Positions 1-11,989 of a stretch of 64,000 bases of DNA are shown one piece after another. The translations under genes and the position numbers were made by a program. The stretch is from positions 12,169,036 through 12,233,035 of the forward strand of contig ML680053.1 of assembly GCA_007922225.1 (NCBI GenBank). Reading direction: 5' to 3'. The number at the start of each line of letters is the position of its first letter. The stretch's first letter is position 1. The notes under the pieces are model-generated. The model was not told where the DNA came from. It made no database searches and saw only the letters and a program-made list of their open reading frames with translations. The DNA is from Emydura subglobosa (lineage: Eukaryota > Chordata > Testudines > Chelidae).

Positions 1-2400
1 ACCAAGCATCTTAGCATATTTTACATATATTAATATGCCTCACAAGGCATATTAATGTTATCCCCATTTTACAGATGGGAAAATGAAAGTACTAGAGACT
101 GTAAGAGCAAAACTCTCACCTTACAAGGGTTAAATGCACCGTGAGGAATGGAACAGCAGTGGTTAAGCAAAGGACTGTATGGTTCACGTGGGCCCCAAGA
201 GCAACATGCTCCACAGTCAAGCTCCTGATTACTGCCCCCAAAAGGAGCAATATGCACCCCATGGCAATAGGATCATATGTGCAAGACTAATGCCTGGCCA
301 TGCTGCTGAATTGTTTGCTAATGTACATTTGAAGCTCTGGAGTGCTACTGTTAAAATAGCCAAGTGGCATGGATCCACAGGAGCTGTGCTATGCCCCAGC
401 TTTTAGACAGTCTCATGGAAGAGCCAAGGGGATTCACTCTTCCTTCAGGGTAGGCCACGCAGTCTCACCGCCTCCTAGACAGAGCTACTGGGCTTCTGCA
501 CTCCTTGTTTACATTGTGAGCTCTGGTCAGTGAGTCCAACTGAGAGAGACTTCTGACAGAGATGTGTACATTCTTCACCTGAACCCCAGCCAGTATTGGC
601 AGTGCCACCCTAAACAATGTTTTCAAAACAGAGTAGGCTTTAGTAGTCAGGTAGAACACACATTGGCAGCCGTTAGCAGAGAGAAATAATGGTTAAAGCA
701 TAGTCAATTCTGGTCAGCTCAGAGCAATAACCAGCAATGTAGTGAACTCCATTTGCAGACTCTGAGGTTCTCTAGTCAGCACAAGTCAGCCACCTCACCA
801 AGAGGCAATAACTAGAATTCTTCTATCGACCTCGTACTGTCTACACTGGGGATTAGGTTGGATCAAGTATGCTGCTCAGGGGTCTGGATTTTTCACACCC
901 CTGAGTGACATAGTGACTTAACCAGGCCTTAGTCACATCCCATGTCAGATAGCCCAAGCTTCTTCCAGAGCACACACTTATCCCGCAGCTCATGCCACCT
1001 AATCCTTTGTTCCTGAGCTGAGATTTCTATTTAGCTTCCCTGCCGAAAGATGGGGAAATCATTCTCCCTTTGAGTTGTTGGCTGGTTACTCTCAGATTGT
1101 CTTCTCAGATTTTCCATTGATACAGGTTGGCCTCAGCGTCTTTTTTTAATGACCCATTCAGTCTACTCAGACAGCGAGGTGATAACACACACCTCTCTCT
1201 CTTAGCCTGCCCTGAGAACAAAGTTCATCCTGTCACCACCCCAACCCAGGGTAGGAATACAAAGTATGGGGGGAAACTGAGGCACAACTAGGTTTCATAA
1301 AAATGTTACAAAAAATTCCTGCTTTGTCACAGCAGAGCCCTGCCTAGCACGCAAAGAAATGCTAAATCTAATCCACCTAGCTCCTACTGCATGCATCCGA
1401 GGGTAGGATGGGAGGGCAAGGGGCCTCCCTAGCTCTTTGCCCCTACATAAGACAAGGTAGAATTGTGCATGAAAGGATTTTGTGAGGTCACACGGTGAGG
1501 TTAGGTGCAGAGTACCACTACACTGCAGCTGGAGGTGTGATTTCCAGCTTGTGTAGACGTGCAGATTAAAAATAGCAGCGTAGCCATGGCAGTATGGGCA
1601 GCAGCTCAGGCTAGCCACCCAAGAGCTCCCCAAAGATCCTGGATGCCTACCCCCAACTCGCTGCCCATGCTGCCACAACAACACTGCTATTTGTAGCACA
1701 CTAGCTCAATCAAAGTTTGCCTACCTGAAATTATTGGGAATTATTGGGAATTACAGCTCCGGCTGCAGTGCAGACATAGCCTGCACCTGAACCGTAGAGT
1801 TGAAAATAGAATCCAGGGGCCTTGGCTGCCGGAACTTGTACTCTCCTCATCACATCCCATTCTGTCTCAGCTCTTGGAAGTCACGCTGAGCAAGCATACC
1901 CAGCGCTAGCACATGGAATTCTGAGAATGTGTATTACGCAGACATCTGTGATATTTAGCTTTTGTTCTATAGTCTAACATTCAGGCTAATGAGGAGAGAG
2001 TCATTCACATGATACGCAAGCCAAGAGTGAACTTCTGTCTTTTCAAAATTAGTCTCGGTTTTATCTACCTTAAACAAACACTGCTCTGCATTGATCAAGC
2101 AAGACTTGGACATGTCATTTCTGGAAAACATAAGGTCAAGCTGAAGTATTATTAAGGCCATGTTTTATAACAATGTCTTATGATCTCTCTCAGTGGGCTA
2201 ATCAGATGAGTGGCTAAGTCATGTGTTATTCAATAATCTACTTGTTGGGAAGATTTTTTTTTTCAAACCAAAGTTAATGTCCGTCCAACAGCCTAGGATC
2301 GACAACAGCAACAGATATAAATACTGTTCATGAACCATGGCTTCATATTTTTCATGGAAGGCTCTCAAGGGGTTGACACTAGTGATAAGCATGATATAAA
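1..2400. other. Noncoding stretch, inferred RAB38 intron 1
   Basis: I see no gene here. Around 50-110 there is a MIR/CORE-SINE-like core (a ccccattttacagatggg box). Around 1490-1790 there is a piece of a foldback element with 'tgtagacgtgc' and 'aaatagcagcgtagcc' segments like those in the element at 50.94 kb. Assignment to RAB38 intron 1 is inferred from the position of exon 1 at 19.8 kb on the minus strand; exons 2 and 3 were not recognised in the window. Confidence 0.5.
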
Positions 2401-2460
2401 AACTAGATCTGTAAACTTGTGCCTCACCGTGTCATTCTAATGGAAGTTACTATTGTACCC

Positions 2461-3242
2461 TGTCGGGGGGTAGGCACCCCCCCATCTAACTTTGGGGGTC
2501 CGATTGCCTGGGGTTGTGAGGCAGTATGACCCAATGGCTGGAGTCAGTATCACTGCCCATGGCACGGGGCAGTACGGCCCAAGTGCCAGAGTCAATAGTT
2601 GCCCTGGGGTCAGGGCTCTGCGGCCTAGCAGTCAGAGTCCAATGCCAGCAGTCTATACCTATGGCAGGGGTTGGTGCATCTCTGCAGTCTGACACTCAAG
2701 TGGGGGTTTGCTGTCACCCCAAAGGACGTGTCAGAGGGGTGGGGAGACACGGATCTGCCCAACTCCACCATGTCCCAGCCCAGGGCCCTGTTCATGACAG
2801 GGGTGGTCACCACCCTGGTCAGCGGGGATCCTACAGCAATGCACTGACCAGTCTCAGGTGGGAGATACCACTCGCCCTGTCTCCCTGGGCTACTTCCTAC
2901 CATGCCTCCTGATGTGGCGGCCCGGGTCTCGTCAGGGCCTTCGGGTTCCCCAGCATCAGTAGCTCCCTGGATGTCTGGCTCCGGGTAGTTGGCTGTGGGC
3001 GACCAGTCTCTGTTCAGATCTCCAGTTCCCCCAGTTGAGGGCTGTAGCAGATCCCTGCTTGGAGCCTCCGCCAAGCATCCTGTCTCGTCAGTGGTCAGCC
3101 CTGAATGAGCTGGGCTGCTCCCTTTTGTACTGGGGCAGGAGTTGGAGCATGCCCAGCACAGTTTAAGAGGCAGGACTTCCTCTGCCCATAATGCAGGGTC
3201 AACTCCCTTGTCTCTAGCGTGGGGTAGGCGCACCCTGTCACA
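2461..3242. mobile_element. Solo LTR of an endogenous retrovirus-like element
   Basis: The 782-bp block starts TGTCGGGGGG and ends CCTGTCACA, giving the canonical TG...CA termini. It is flanked by a perfect 5-bp direct repeat TACCC (2456-2460 and 3243-3247), as expected for retroviral integration. The sequence right after the LTR (acagatggggagactgaggc) is a MIR-like SINE core, and removing the LTR rejoins it with the upstream part, so the LTR landed inside an older SINE. No internal gag/pol/env is next to it, so it is a solo LTR. It is G/C-rich compared with the neighbouring DNA. Transcriptional orientation was not decided. Confidence 0.75.
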
Positions 3243-3247
3243 TACCC

Positions 3248-3370
3248 ATTTTACAGATGGGGAGACTGAGGCCCAGCCACCACCAGCAACTTGCTAAATG
3301 TCACACTTCAGGTCAATAGCAGAGCTGGGAATAGACCCCATCAGTACACCAGGCTGCCAGTCTCTTGCTG
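3248..3370 (+). repeat. MIR/CORE-SINE-like fragment
   Basis: It contains the characteristic 'attttacagatggggagactgaggc' core followed by a 'cagagctgggaatagaccc' box. This order is typical of the ancient tRNA-derived MIR/CORE-SINE group. The 5' part lies upstream of the solo LTR, before 2456. Confidence 0.6.
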
Positions 3371-5470
3371 TCCAATGGCCTGCCCTTGCTTGCCTTCATG
3401 TGGAAGTAGCCCCCCTGCCTTCTGTACTCTCTACTTGGCTGAGTAAGGGCTTCTCAGACTGCAGTTCTTGCCATGGGGTGGGGTACATGCTGGATAATGC
3501 CCCTTGGCACCAAGTGGACAGGGGTGGGACAGAGAGGAGAATGATTTAGAGGACCCCTGGTTCCACCCTGATTCCTGCACTCACCAGCCAGAGTAACTAG
3601 CTAGTGCACAGAGGCGCAGTAACTTCCTCCCTCCCCAAAGCAAGCGGGGAGGGCAGGGATTGTGCCTCCAAGACACCGTTCCTTCCCAGGTCTCCTCCTG
3701 GGGCAGTGCAGCTACCTCTCCACTTCTTACTCTGGGCTCAGCCTAAAGGTTCAGTCTAGCCCTGGTCAGTTCAGTATCTACATGACATGCCTCCAGTCAC
3801 AGTAGGGCCTGGCTAATCCACTAATGTGCCTACTGCCGATTTCACACACCCCCAGTGCTGGCCTCTCTCCGCCGCTCAGTAAAGATTTCACAGCAAGGTG
3901 CTGCAGGGAGAGAGGCTCTCTGTTACTAAATAACTTTTGCAAAATATGCTGCAGAACCTTGACTAGTTTACCATGAGAGAAGCTAACAATACAACTGCAC
4001 CGTGCTTGCCGAAGTGAATGAATGTCCATTTATGCATCAAAGGGGAGAATAAGGCCTCAATGATCTTTCACATTTGGGCGTTTACCTTGCCCTTCACAAT
4101 GATGCTCTCTGGGCCTGGCACTGGGAAGGTTACCATGATGGCCCTGCAGCTAGGTACAGCCTTCCCTGGTTAGTTCAGCCAATGCCTGCTGCTACGCCAT
4201 TTGCAAAGAGGAGCTTTTCTCTCCTCTGGCACAGCCTCCAGTGTGTCATTCCTCTCTCACTCCACCAACCTCACTGATATGACTGGACAAGGAATCTCTG
4301 CTGGCAGACTGCCTCTCACCAGCTCCCTGAGCCAGGATGAAAAATGGAAGACTAAAATGTTGTCCTGCAAAGCAGAGAGGGTAGGACAAAAAAAAAAAAA
4401 AAAAACCTGGACTTTTTTCTGCTTCATTCTGCAGGATAAAGAAAGCCTGGAAGATTTTCAGTTTTGTTTCGAAGTCTTTTTTTTTTTTCCTGCTTGTTTT
4501 TAATATTAGAAACTCCCGGAAAACTCCATAATTGTACAACTAGTGGAATGACAACATCACAGTAACCCAGAGTGTGAAAGCTGAGAGGGGGGAAGGCTAA
4601 AATGGTTTAAATTTTGGTTAACACTAATTTCACTTCAATAACAATCTACATCCTCTGAGATCCTCTCCAACAAGTCAACCAGCAAAGCTACGGGAGACCA
4701 GAGATGACATTCCTGATATTTCTAAGATAGAAACAAGTGGGCAGGGGGAAGCTTTTCAGGCCTTCTTTATACATCCTGAGCAGAAAAAGGGTAAAAGCTC
4801 AATTTTAAAAAATCCTTTACAGGTCACCTTTAGTAAACTGAGGTCATCTCCACCAGACCTGCCTTTAAGTCACTGGCTCCCACTTCAGAAGCATATTAGG
4901 AGACTTACTGTGGATAGGGCATGGACCATCACCTGAGGCAGGCATTCCCCTGGTCCGCATTGCAGCGATGCTATTTGTTGGCAAATGGACGGGGGAGCAG
5001 TGCAGGTGACAATCTCTCTATTAAAATGTTGCCAACATTATAAAAAAAATGTGAGAACCCCAGACCCGGAGATGTACTTACTGGTGTGTTAATTTTGATG
5101 GAATAAAAGAGCGTCTCAGCTGTTAACATGATCCTGTCACCATACAATCATAAACAGGTAACCACAGTTAATGTTTTGAGTACAGAGACCTTGGCTACTG
5201 AGTCCCCTGGCAAATAAAAGAAAGCATTTTGAAATTGAAACTGAGTGGTTATGCAAAACAAGCCATCAACATTTATCAAAGGCCCTTTTCAGACAAAGAC
5301 TGTCAATTACAGTCCCTTGGTCTGTCAAGTAATCCTTTGGAGGGGGGAAGAAAGCATTCGTTCTGTTGATTTGTGAGTTGACCTCTGTGCATAGTGGTTA
5401 TTTTTCCTGCTTTTGACAAAACAGACACAAAAGAAGAGATAGTATGGTGAAGGTGGGGAAATATGGCTTT
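3371..5470. other. Noncoding stretch without recognised genes
   Basis: I see nothing convincing here beyond simple A/T homopolymers (a poly-A run at 4388-4405 and a T-run near 4479-4489). Reading frames across this stretch lack family motifs. It lies in the inferred RAB38 intron 1. Confidence 0.5.
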
Positions 5471-6430
5471 TCTTGACATTATCAGGATACCAGGTGGCTG
5501 GTCAGTCGTGGATGGTAAGCAGCTATGACAGCTGTTGCTCTGGACCCTGTGTCTGGGAAGCCAGTTAACTGGCCTGACCTGGTTTCACCTTCACTCACCT
5601 CCTCAGGCTGGGCAGACTCATCCCCCTGTGCAGTCTCAGGGTCAGGTGAAAAGCCAAGAGAGAGAGGACAGGAGGAAGTTGGAACATAGAGAGGAACACA
5701 AGAGGAATGGGAAGACAGAGCAATCAGGCTGTGGGTCATTGCTTGATCTAGTGGCGATGGTCAAGCATTTTCACGGGTATGATGGTCTGGGCATCCCAAA
5801 GAGATTCACCAGTGAAGGCAGTCTCTGGAATGAAGCAGAGGCCTGTCAGTCTTTCCTCAGGGAACCCCGCAGGAATCTGTCCCACCATTTCCTTAGTGAC
5901 AAAACAAGACCAAGATATGAAAAAGCTTCTCTCTGGTGCTGATTCTAACTTACAACCTCATTGCTGGAGAAACAGAGGCGCAGCACATGGTCTGATCAGC
6001 CACTCCAAGAACTGCCAAACCTGTACCAGTGTTGGGCGACTTAGGGAATTGCTTTTAGCTGCCTGGGTAGTCCCAGGCTCACAGCAATGCTGCAAAAGAT
6101 GCAGTCTAAGCCAGACTTTTATTAAACAAAAAGGCAAAAAGAGAATGAGGAGAGAGAAGAAATAGAGTGGGGAAGAAAAATGACCCATGAGGAAGGAGGT
6201 GGAAGCAGGAAAACTATGGCTTACATTCCAGGTGTCCAGGCTTTAGCTGAAGCTGATGAAGGTGGCAGTGTCATCCAGTTCTCTCTCTCTAGCCCAGTCC
6301 GGTCAGGACAATGAAGGCCCAACAGTGTCATGGTGGATCCTTGGGTCCCAGGAGATGGTGGGGTGGCAGTCATGATGGGAGACGTCACTGGTTTCAGTCC
6401 CACCTATCCTCCGCATTTTGATACCCCCCA
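5471..6430 (-). repeat. Possible old LTR-like interspersed repeat (tentative)
   Basis: This is a GC-richer block within AT-rich intron. Its minus strand carries an AATAAA (plus-strand tttatt at about 6118) followed by a short downstream region, as an LTR R/U5 boundary would. I could not find paired TG...CA ends with a target duplication, so the class and limits are guesses. Confidence 0.2.
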
Positions 6431-7360
6431 AAAACCTCTTTTTTAAAGACTGCAAAAAGGGAAGTGTGGAATAGTCCATTCCCCTAGTTTTGTTCACCAA
6501 TTAGGCATAATTTCTGACATGCCATTTTGGGCTATTAATTTCTAGTTCCAGACTCTTGTTTACTGTTGACGTTTTTATGTCTCTGAGTGGTATCAGCAGA
6601 CATTTTTGTTCAGATTAAATCTAGTCTGTCTTTTAATTTTTGGACCTTTTTCTAAACAATGTACTATAACAATCTGACCTGGACTTTTGTTACCTAGGAC
6701 AATTTAGAGCACTGGTCTCTGTGCAATAACCCTCTCAGTCTCTTTGGAAGCAACTACTTTGTGGTCACTAACCTAAGTCCTTTTCCAAGCAGATAAATCC
6801 CTGCTGGCACATACCAGGTAATGTGCATTTTGGTGTCATGAAAAGAATATTGTATTTTATCCCTTTAAAAAAAGGGTTGTCCTTTATCTTTCATACAGTC
6901 ACACTATTTCTTTGAAACTTAAGTGGCCACCAGCCCATGAACCAATGAGCAAGAAATGTGTCCTAGGTATCCAAACAGTCTTATCATATACACAGAATAA
7001 ACCACCTCCACTAAACTCCAATTATTTTCTAAGGAAACGATGAGTTAAATATTCTGTACACTGTAAAGTACTGCACCATGACTGTATCAAGTAACTGTGC
7101 CAGTGAACTGACAAGTCTTCCACTAATACACAGGTAACACTAATGACTGGATAATTGACACAAGATGTACTCTGCTCCTGTTGAGACAGTGTAACGGATG
7201 GCCTCATTATTCACTCCAGTCATTGCGCGTATTTCAAAAACTTTGTTGGGATAACTTCACAGAAGTTAATGGGCTAAATTTGAAGCCTTCATTGTAGTTA
7301 ACCCATTAAAAGCTATTTGTGAGTAATGAAGTTGAATTATAAGGCAGTTTCTCACTGTGA
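6431..7360. other. Noncoding stretch, nothing recognised
   Basis: AT-rich, with no coding motif and no repeat boundary that I can place. Confidence 0.5.
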
Positions 7361-8440
7361 TGCTACCCGGGGATACCCAGGGATATGAGGCACTTGACTA
7401 TCACCTGCCCTTAGCCTGAGGAAGCCGAGTCTGCTAGCTCCCCAATGCCACTGTCCACAGACACTACTAGCATTTCCCTCCAGGCCTGGCAGGCCCCACT
7501 GTTACTCTACTGGTTAGTGATTGGCACATTCCTGCCCTTGATCCCTCTGTGCATCAATCTGGAGTGTCCAACCCCTGGACACTTTATCCTCTTCTTCCAA
7601 AGAAACAATACACTCCAGCTTACTAGTTCCACCTCAGATCACTGCTCCTTTTAACACACCACACATAGATATGTTGATGGTGAAATAAAGTATACAATTA
7701 TTTAACAAAGCATGGACATTCATAATATAGGAGCAAGAAGTAGCAATACTGGAAACAAATGGTTACATAAAAATAAAATCATAAGACACATTCTAGAGCC
7801 TTGACTTAATTAACAAGATAGTCTCAAGTCTAATAAAGTATTGCTCACTCAAAATCCTTGTAGCGCTTCATAGCCAAACAGCCCATGACCTTTCTTTGAT
7901 GAAACATGCATGCTGTCAGTCTGCCTCTTAGGTGAAGGATTCAGTGTGTCTCTTTACACTCCAAGATATACCAGACCCATCCTTTGTCTTTATTCATAAA
8001 CTGGAGACCCCTGTGCAGTGTGTTTCATCCTGTAGATTTTCTTTCTTGTAGATTTCACGGTCTCTCAATGTGCTCCTGATTTAGCATGCACATAGTCATA
8101 CAGTGTGAGGCATACAATACACAAGTGGTCAGGCAGGGAGAGAAGAGTCAGTTACTGGCTGCTTGAAAAGAACATCTATGAGGTGTGTGAACTCCTGGTG
8201 ACCTGCCTTATCTCCAAGACTTTAAGAGCAAAATTTTCAGTACAGATACATAACTCCTTAAATATTATCTGCACATACATTTTGCAATGATTATGATGAC
8301 CGTTTGGCTATTGGCTTTTGGTGGAGACCTCACATGCCACCCTTTGATGAGGTGTTATGCAGATATCTGACCCTGGGGATCCCTGTAAAACCCTATCCAC
8401 CCCCCTGCACCCTCCGCTGGTTGGCGTCAAGGGGTCCCTG
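7361..8440. repeat. Probable interspersed repeat, unclassified
   Basis: The block differs in composition from its neighbours. It starts in a C-rich segment (around 7360-7600), passes through AT-rich sequence and ends in a C-rich segment (around 8370-8440, with ctatccacccccctgcaccc). This looks like the layout of an old LTR-type repeat, but no termini or target duplication were found. Treat it as a hint. Confidence 0.2.
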
Positions 8441-8742
8441 GGTTAAAGTCACTAATAATGAAAATAATTAATTGATGCACAGGCTCTCAAAATGTGCTCC
8501 ATTGGCCACTAGTGGTCCATGAAGAGCTGGTGTGTGACATGGCATTGACCCTTCCTCCTGCTTCCAGCTGCTTTAACAGATGTCCAAGTACTTCATTGTT
8601 TAAAAAAAAAAAGAGAAAAAAAAACCCCTGGATGCCTGTTAAAGCCACTGTTTGCAAAGCAACCTCATGGCATGAGGAGGAGAAGGAGAAATAGAAGACG
8701 TGCAGTGAGTGGAGCCAACAGCTGACCAAAGTAACCAAAGAC

Positions 8743-8822
8743 CAGATCCTCAAAGGTATTTAAGCATCTAGCTCCCACTGAAACCAATGGGAGTTAAGTG
8801 CCTAAATACCTTTGAGGATCTG
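8743..8822. repeat. 80-bp near-perfect palindromic MITE
   Basis: The arms 8743-8762 and 8803-8822 are a perfect 20-bp inverted repeat (cagatcctcaaaggtattta). The inner arms also pair (ctcccactg / caatgggag), leaving only a few unpaired bases at the centre. The whole unit would fold into one hairpin. It is likely a short fossil DNA transposon. Confidence 0.75.
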
Positions 8823-9494
8823 GGCCTAAATTTGTTCCTGGCAATCCTTTTCCATGTCAATAAGGCATAACATTAGATGCTGTAAGGATGTTGCATGGCT
8901 GTGAATGGGAAAGGAGATTCTCCACAAACTACACATGCATTTTATTTAGATGTGATCCTCATTAAGAAAAAAATGATCTCTTGAATTAATGTTTGCATGG
9001 TACTTTGATGTGCTGCTATAGCTAGAGTGCCAGTCAAATTCTTTTAGCCCAAAGATTCTGATTCACATCAACTAGTACCTTACTGTGCAGATAAACCTAG
9101 TGAAGTCATTTCAATCTGTGGCATTACTCACGGAACACGGTCCCATTCACTATGAGTGTAGTTAGCAGAATCTGGATTTACAAAGAGTGAGTTAGACACA
9201 GACTATGTATTGACTGTGTTGGCAAACAGACCAGCTACTGTGCACTCAGCAATATCTCAGACACAGCCTTGAACATTAGAACCTGTTTTAGGGCAAGAGG
9301 GAATGTTGATCAAGGCACAGGATTATCTCCTGCTCATCACAGGATCTTTGGTTTCCTCCTTTACAGGAAGGGGCAGAAGGGGGCTGGGGTGTAACTTGTC
9401 ATCAGAAGCAGCAGAAATTTAAATAATATTTCTTTGTTTGGCACCATGGGTGCAGCAATGCATTTCTTGCCAAATCATGCAACTTATTTATTTA

Positions 9495-9709
9495 TGGCCA
9501 GATTCAGACTACCGTCACTCACGTATTTTACTCTACAAGTGACCCCGATGAGCTCAAGGTACTGGAGTAACGTAATACACGACACGAGCAATTTGGATCT
9601 GAATAGTATCTTACTCCACAAATGGTACCATTGGTCTCAGTGGGCCCACTAGTGAGGAGTAAGGTATCATTCAACACAAGTAAAGATAAAGGGCACCAAA
9701 ATCTGGCCT
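9495..9709. repeat. MITE-like element with inverted ends
   Basis: The left end (ggccagattcagac) and right end (accaaaatctggcc) form an inverted repeat about 215 bp apart. Internal sequence contains 'ctcagtgggcccactagtgagg'. A related unit with 'gccagattcag' and 'ggtaatctgacc' ends lies at 44.8 kb. No target duplication was confirmed. Confidence 0.45.
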
Positions 9710-10419
9710 TTATTGTTTTATAAAAATGTGCCCTACATAATCTCACTAGCAACCACATAATAATTGATACTGCAACCATCAAAATGTAATGGACAACAGT
9801 CACACTTTAAAAACTACCTCTGAATATGCCCAGAGTCTGAAAAATATAAATCAAAAGTGAAAATAAACCCTCCGCTCCACAATTTTATAACAGTGTAATA
9901 CCCTATTCCTTCCCACCCTATCTGGCTAGGGTTGGTGAACTTTGCACGGTGCCTGAGGGCCAGCACTTGAACTGTCAACAGTAGAGGAAATTAATTCCAG
10001 AACTGAGAGCCCTCCACCAAAGATACCCTGCCAGCCACTCCCAGATATTTAAATCTAAGTCAAGCAGTATAGCTGATCTCGGCTGCCACAGAAGATCATG
10101 AAGAGAGACGTGACTTCTTGAGGAGATAGTACCCAAACACACAATGCTTTGTAAGTTGTGAGCTCCCTTTTCAGTTGCACTTGGAAGGGAGGAGGAGGTC
10201 AAATACTGGAGGGCAGATACTTTCCTGCAGCCAGCTAACAGTATTACCATATTACGTGATCAGAGCTTCGGTCAGCTCACGCTCATTCAAGCCCCCATAT
10301 CATATGCCCTTGGAAAGCAGAGTCACTGCACCTCGCAGTTTTGTTGGTGGGGATGGGGGCGGTGAAAGAGAAGGAAAAGCAAAACTGACAGTTGTCCACA
10401 TATTGGTGATGACACTGCA

Positions 10420-10550
10420 GCCCAAACTATCTCTAAGGATGGAAAATCCACCACCTCCTTAGGTAACCCATTCCAATGCTTCACAACCCTCCTAGTGACA
10501 TTTTTTCCCCTAATATCCAACCTAGACCTCCCCCACTGCAACTTGTGAGA
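10420..10550 (-). mobile_element. CR1 LINE fragment (end of ORF2)
   Basis: The minus strand encodes [12 protein letters not shown] and KHWNGLPKEVVDFPSLE, which match the last part of CR1 ORF2 seen in the longer copy at 40.2-40.8 kb in this window. Only about 130 bp is recognisable. Confidence 0.75.
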
Positions 10551-11782
10551 GGCAAAAGGGTCCCACTGACCTAAAGTCTCATCTTCCCTTCAAAATAAAA
10601 TGGTTGGTGATGAAGGGAAATAGGAATTCCCTCTCCTGGACTCTAGGGTGATGTGAGAATTCCACCCACAGCATAAGAATAGTTGAGCCAGAACTCCCAT
10701 TTTTGCCCATATTCTCTGGTGACTGGGAGGGTGGACACAAGACATTGCCTTCTACCTCCCCTTCCAAGTAAAAATTAAAACAAAAAATCCAGTCCGAGGT
10801 CCAGATCCATCTCCCTGCCCTCTAGGAGCTACAAGAGATTAAATGCATTCCTCCATCTCTGTGGCTTAAGTAACCTCCAACCTGCTAGGAGAATGGAGAG
10901 TCCCAAGAGCTTTTTTCTCCAGAGAGCTCTGCCCCCTCACCCCCAGTAAGTAGCTTTTTGTCTGGGACTTGTTTCCACCTCAGATGGCCTTTCTCTGGTT
11001 ATGGGGAAGACTCTGCACCATTTGAATCGGGGGGAATTTTGCTTTTGACTTCAGTGGGAGCAGGACTGGACCCTAAGTAGCATGCAGTAGATTTAGTATC
11101 TGCCACCAACTGAGGGTTGGGGGAGCTTGGAAAGCAGGCTGTAAGTATAGTGTTCTGGCCCAGGCTCACAGATGATGACAGATCACATTACAAAACCACG
11201 GACAGTAATGTGCAATACAAGAGTGAAAGACAAACCACCATGTTTAAGGACGTGGGGCTTCTTATTTATGACTGCAGAGTAGTAATTTCAAGGGAACTTA
11301 GCTGAGAAATCACCGTGACTATCTTCTTTGTGCATATGACCCAAAATGTTTGGCAGCCCACTAAAGGCATGATTTACTGAGGATGTTATGTGCTCAGCAT
11401 TAATGAAAGGCTCGTGTGCTCCTGATAATGCTGTTATAGACTTTACAGCTTTTTAAACATTTGAATAGTATCTGTGTGAATGCTTCTGTTTCTGAAGGTG
11501 AAAAAGGCAGGGATGGGAAACAACACACCATCCATAATACAATACTGCTTTCTTCAACATGAGGGACAGACATGGGCAAAAAGTAACGGGAGTCGATCCA
11601 AACTAGGAAAATACAAGTCAATATATCGGAGAAAGAAATAATCAAGCATGCATGTGCCCAGTGGGACAGGGAAACCTGGAAGCAATAATACTGGGGTGAT
11701 AGTGAATAGCAAATTAGACACAAGTTTGCAGTTGTGGTAAAGTCAGGCCAGATAGCTAGAAAAGGGTATACTATTTGTGAGT
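10551..11782. other. Noncoding stretch, nothing recognised
   Basis: No coding motif. The phrase 'gacttcagtgggagcagg' near 11050 recurs in several places in the window and belongs to an old dispersed repeat. It ends at the G-rich tract bordering the Tx1-like LINE. Confidence 0.45.
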
Positions 11783-11813
11783 CGGGGGCGGGGGGGGAGG
11801 GGGGGAGGGAAGG
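11783..11813 (+). repeat. G-rich tract with quadruplex potential
   Basis: The segment gtcgggggcggggggggaggg continues into further G-runs, giving at least four G-runs separated by one base on the plus strand. It sits at the 3' border of the minus-strand LINE, so in the LINE sense strand it is a C-rich tail. Confidence 0.6.
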
Positions 11814-11989
11814 AGTCACTGGACCCAGGACACAACTGATTGCGTGGGACAAAGAATGAAAAAAGGAGCTGGCGTGGGGGTCACAGGATCAAACGGAGGG
11901 AACCAGAATGGGACACCAAGCAGAGAACCCCAGACAGCGCCCACTGCTCCCGGAAGGTGTCAAGGGAGCCGGCGGATGTTGCCCAGAGG

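Noticed and set aside
2492..3233. Overlapping frames of up to 202 codons
   Set aside because: They lie in the solo LTR, are compositional, and have no protein motif.
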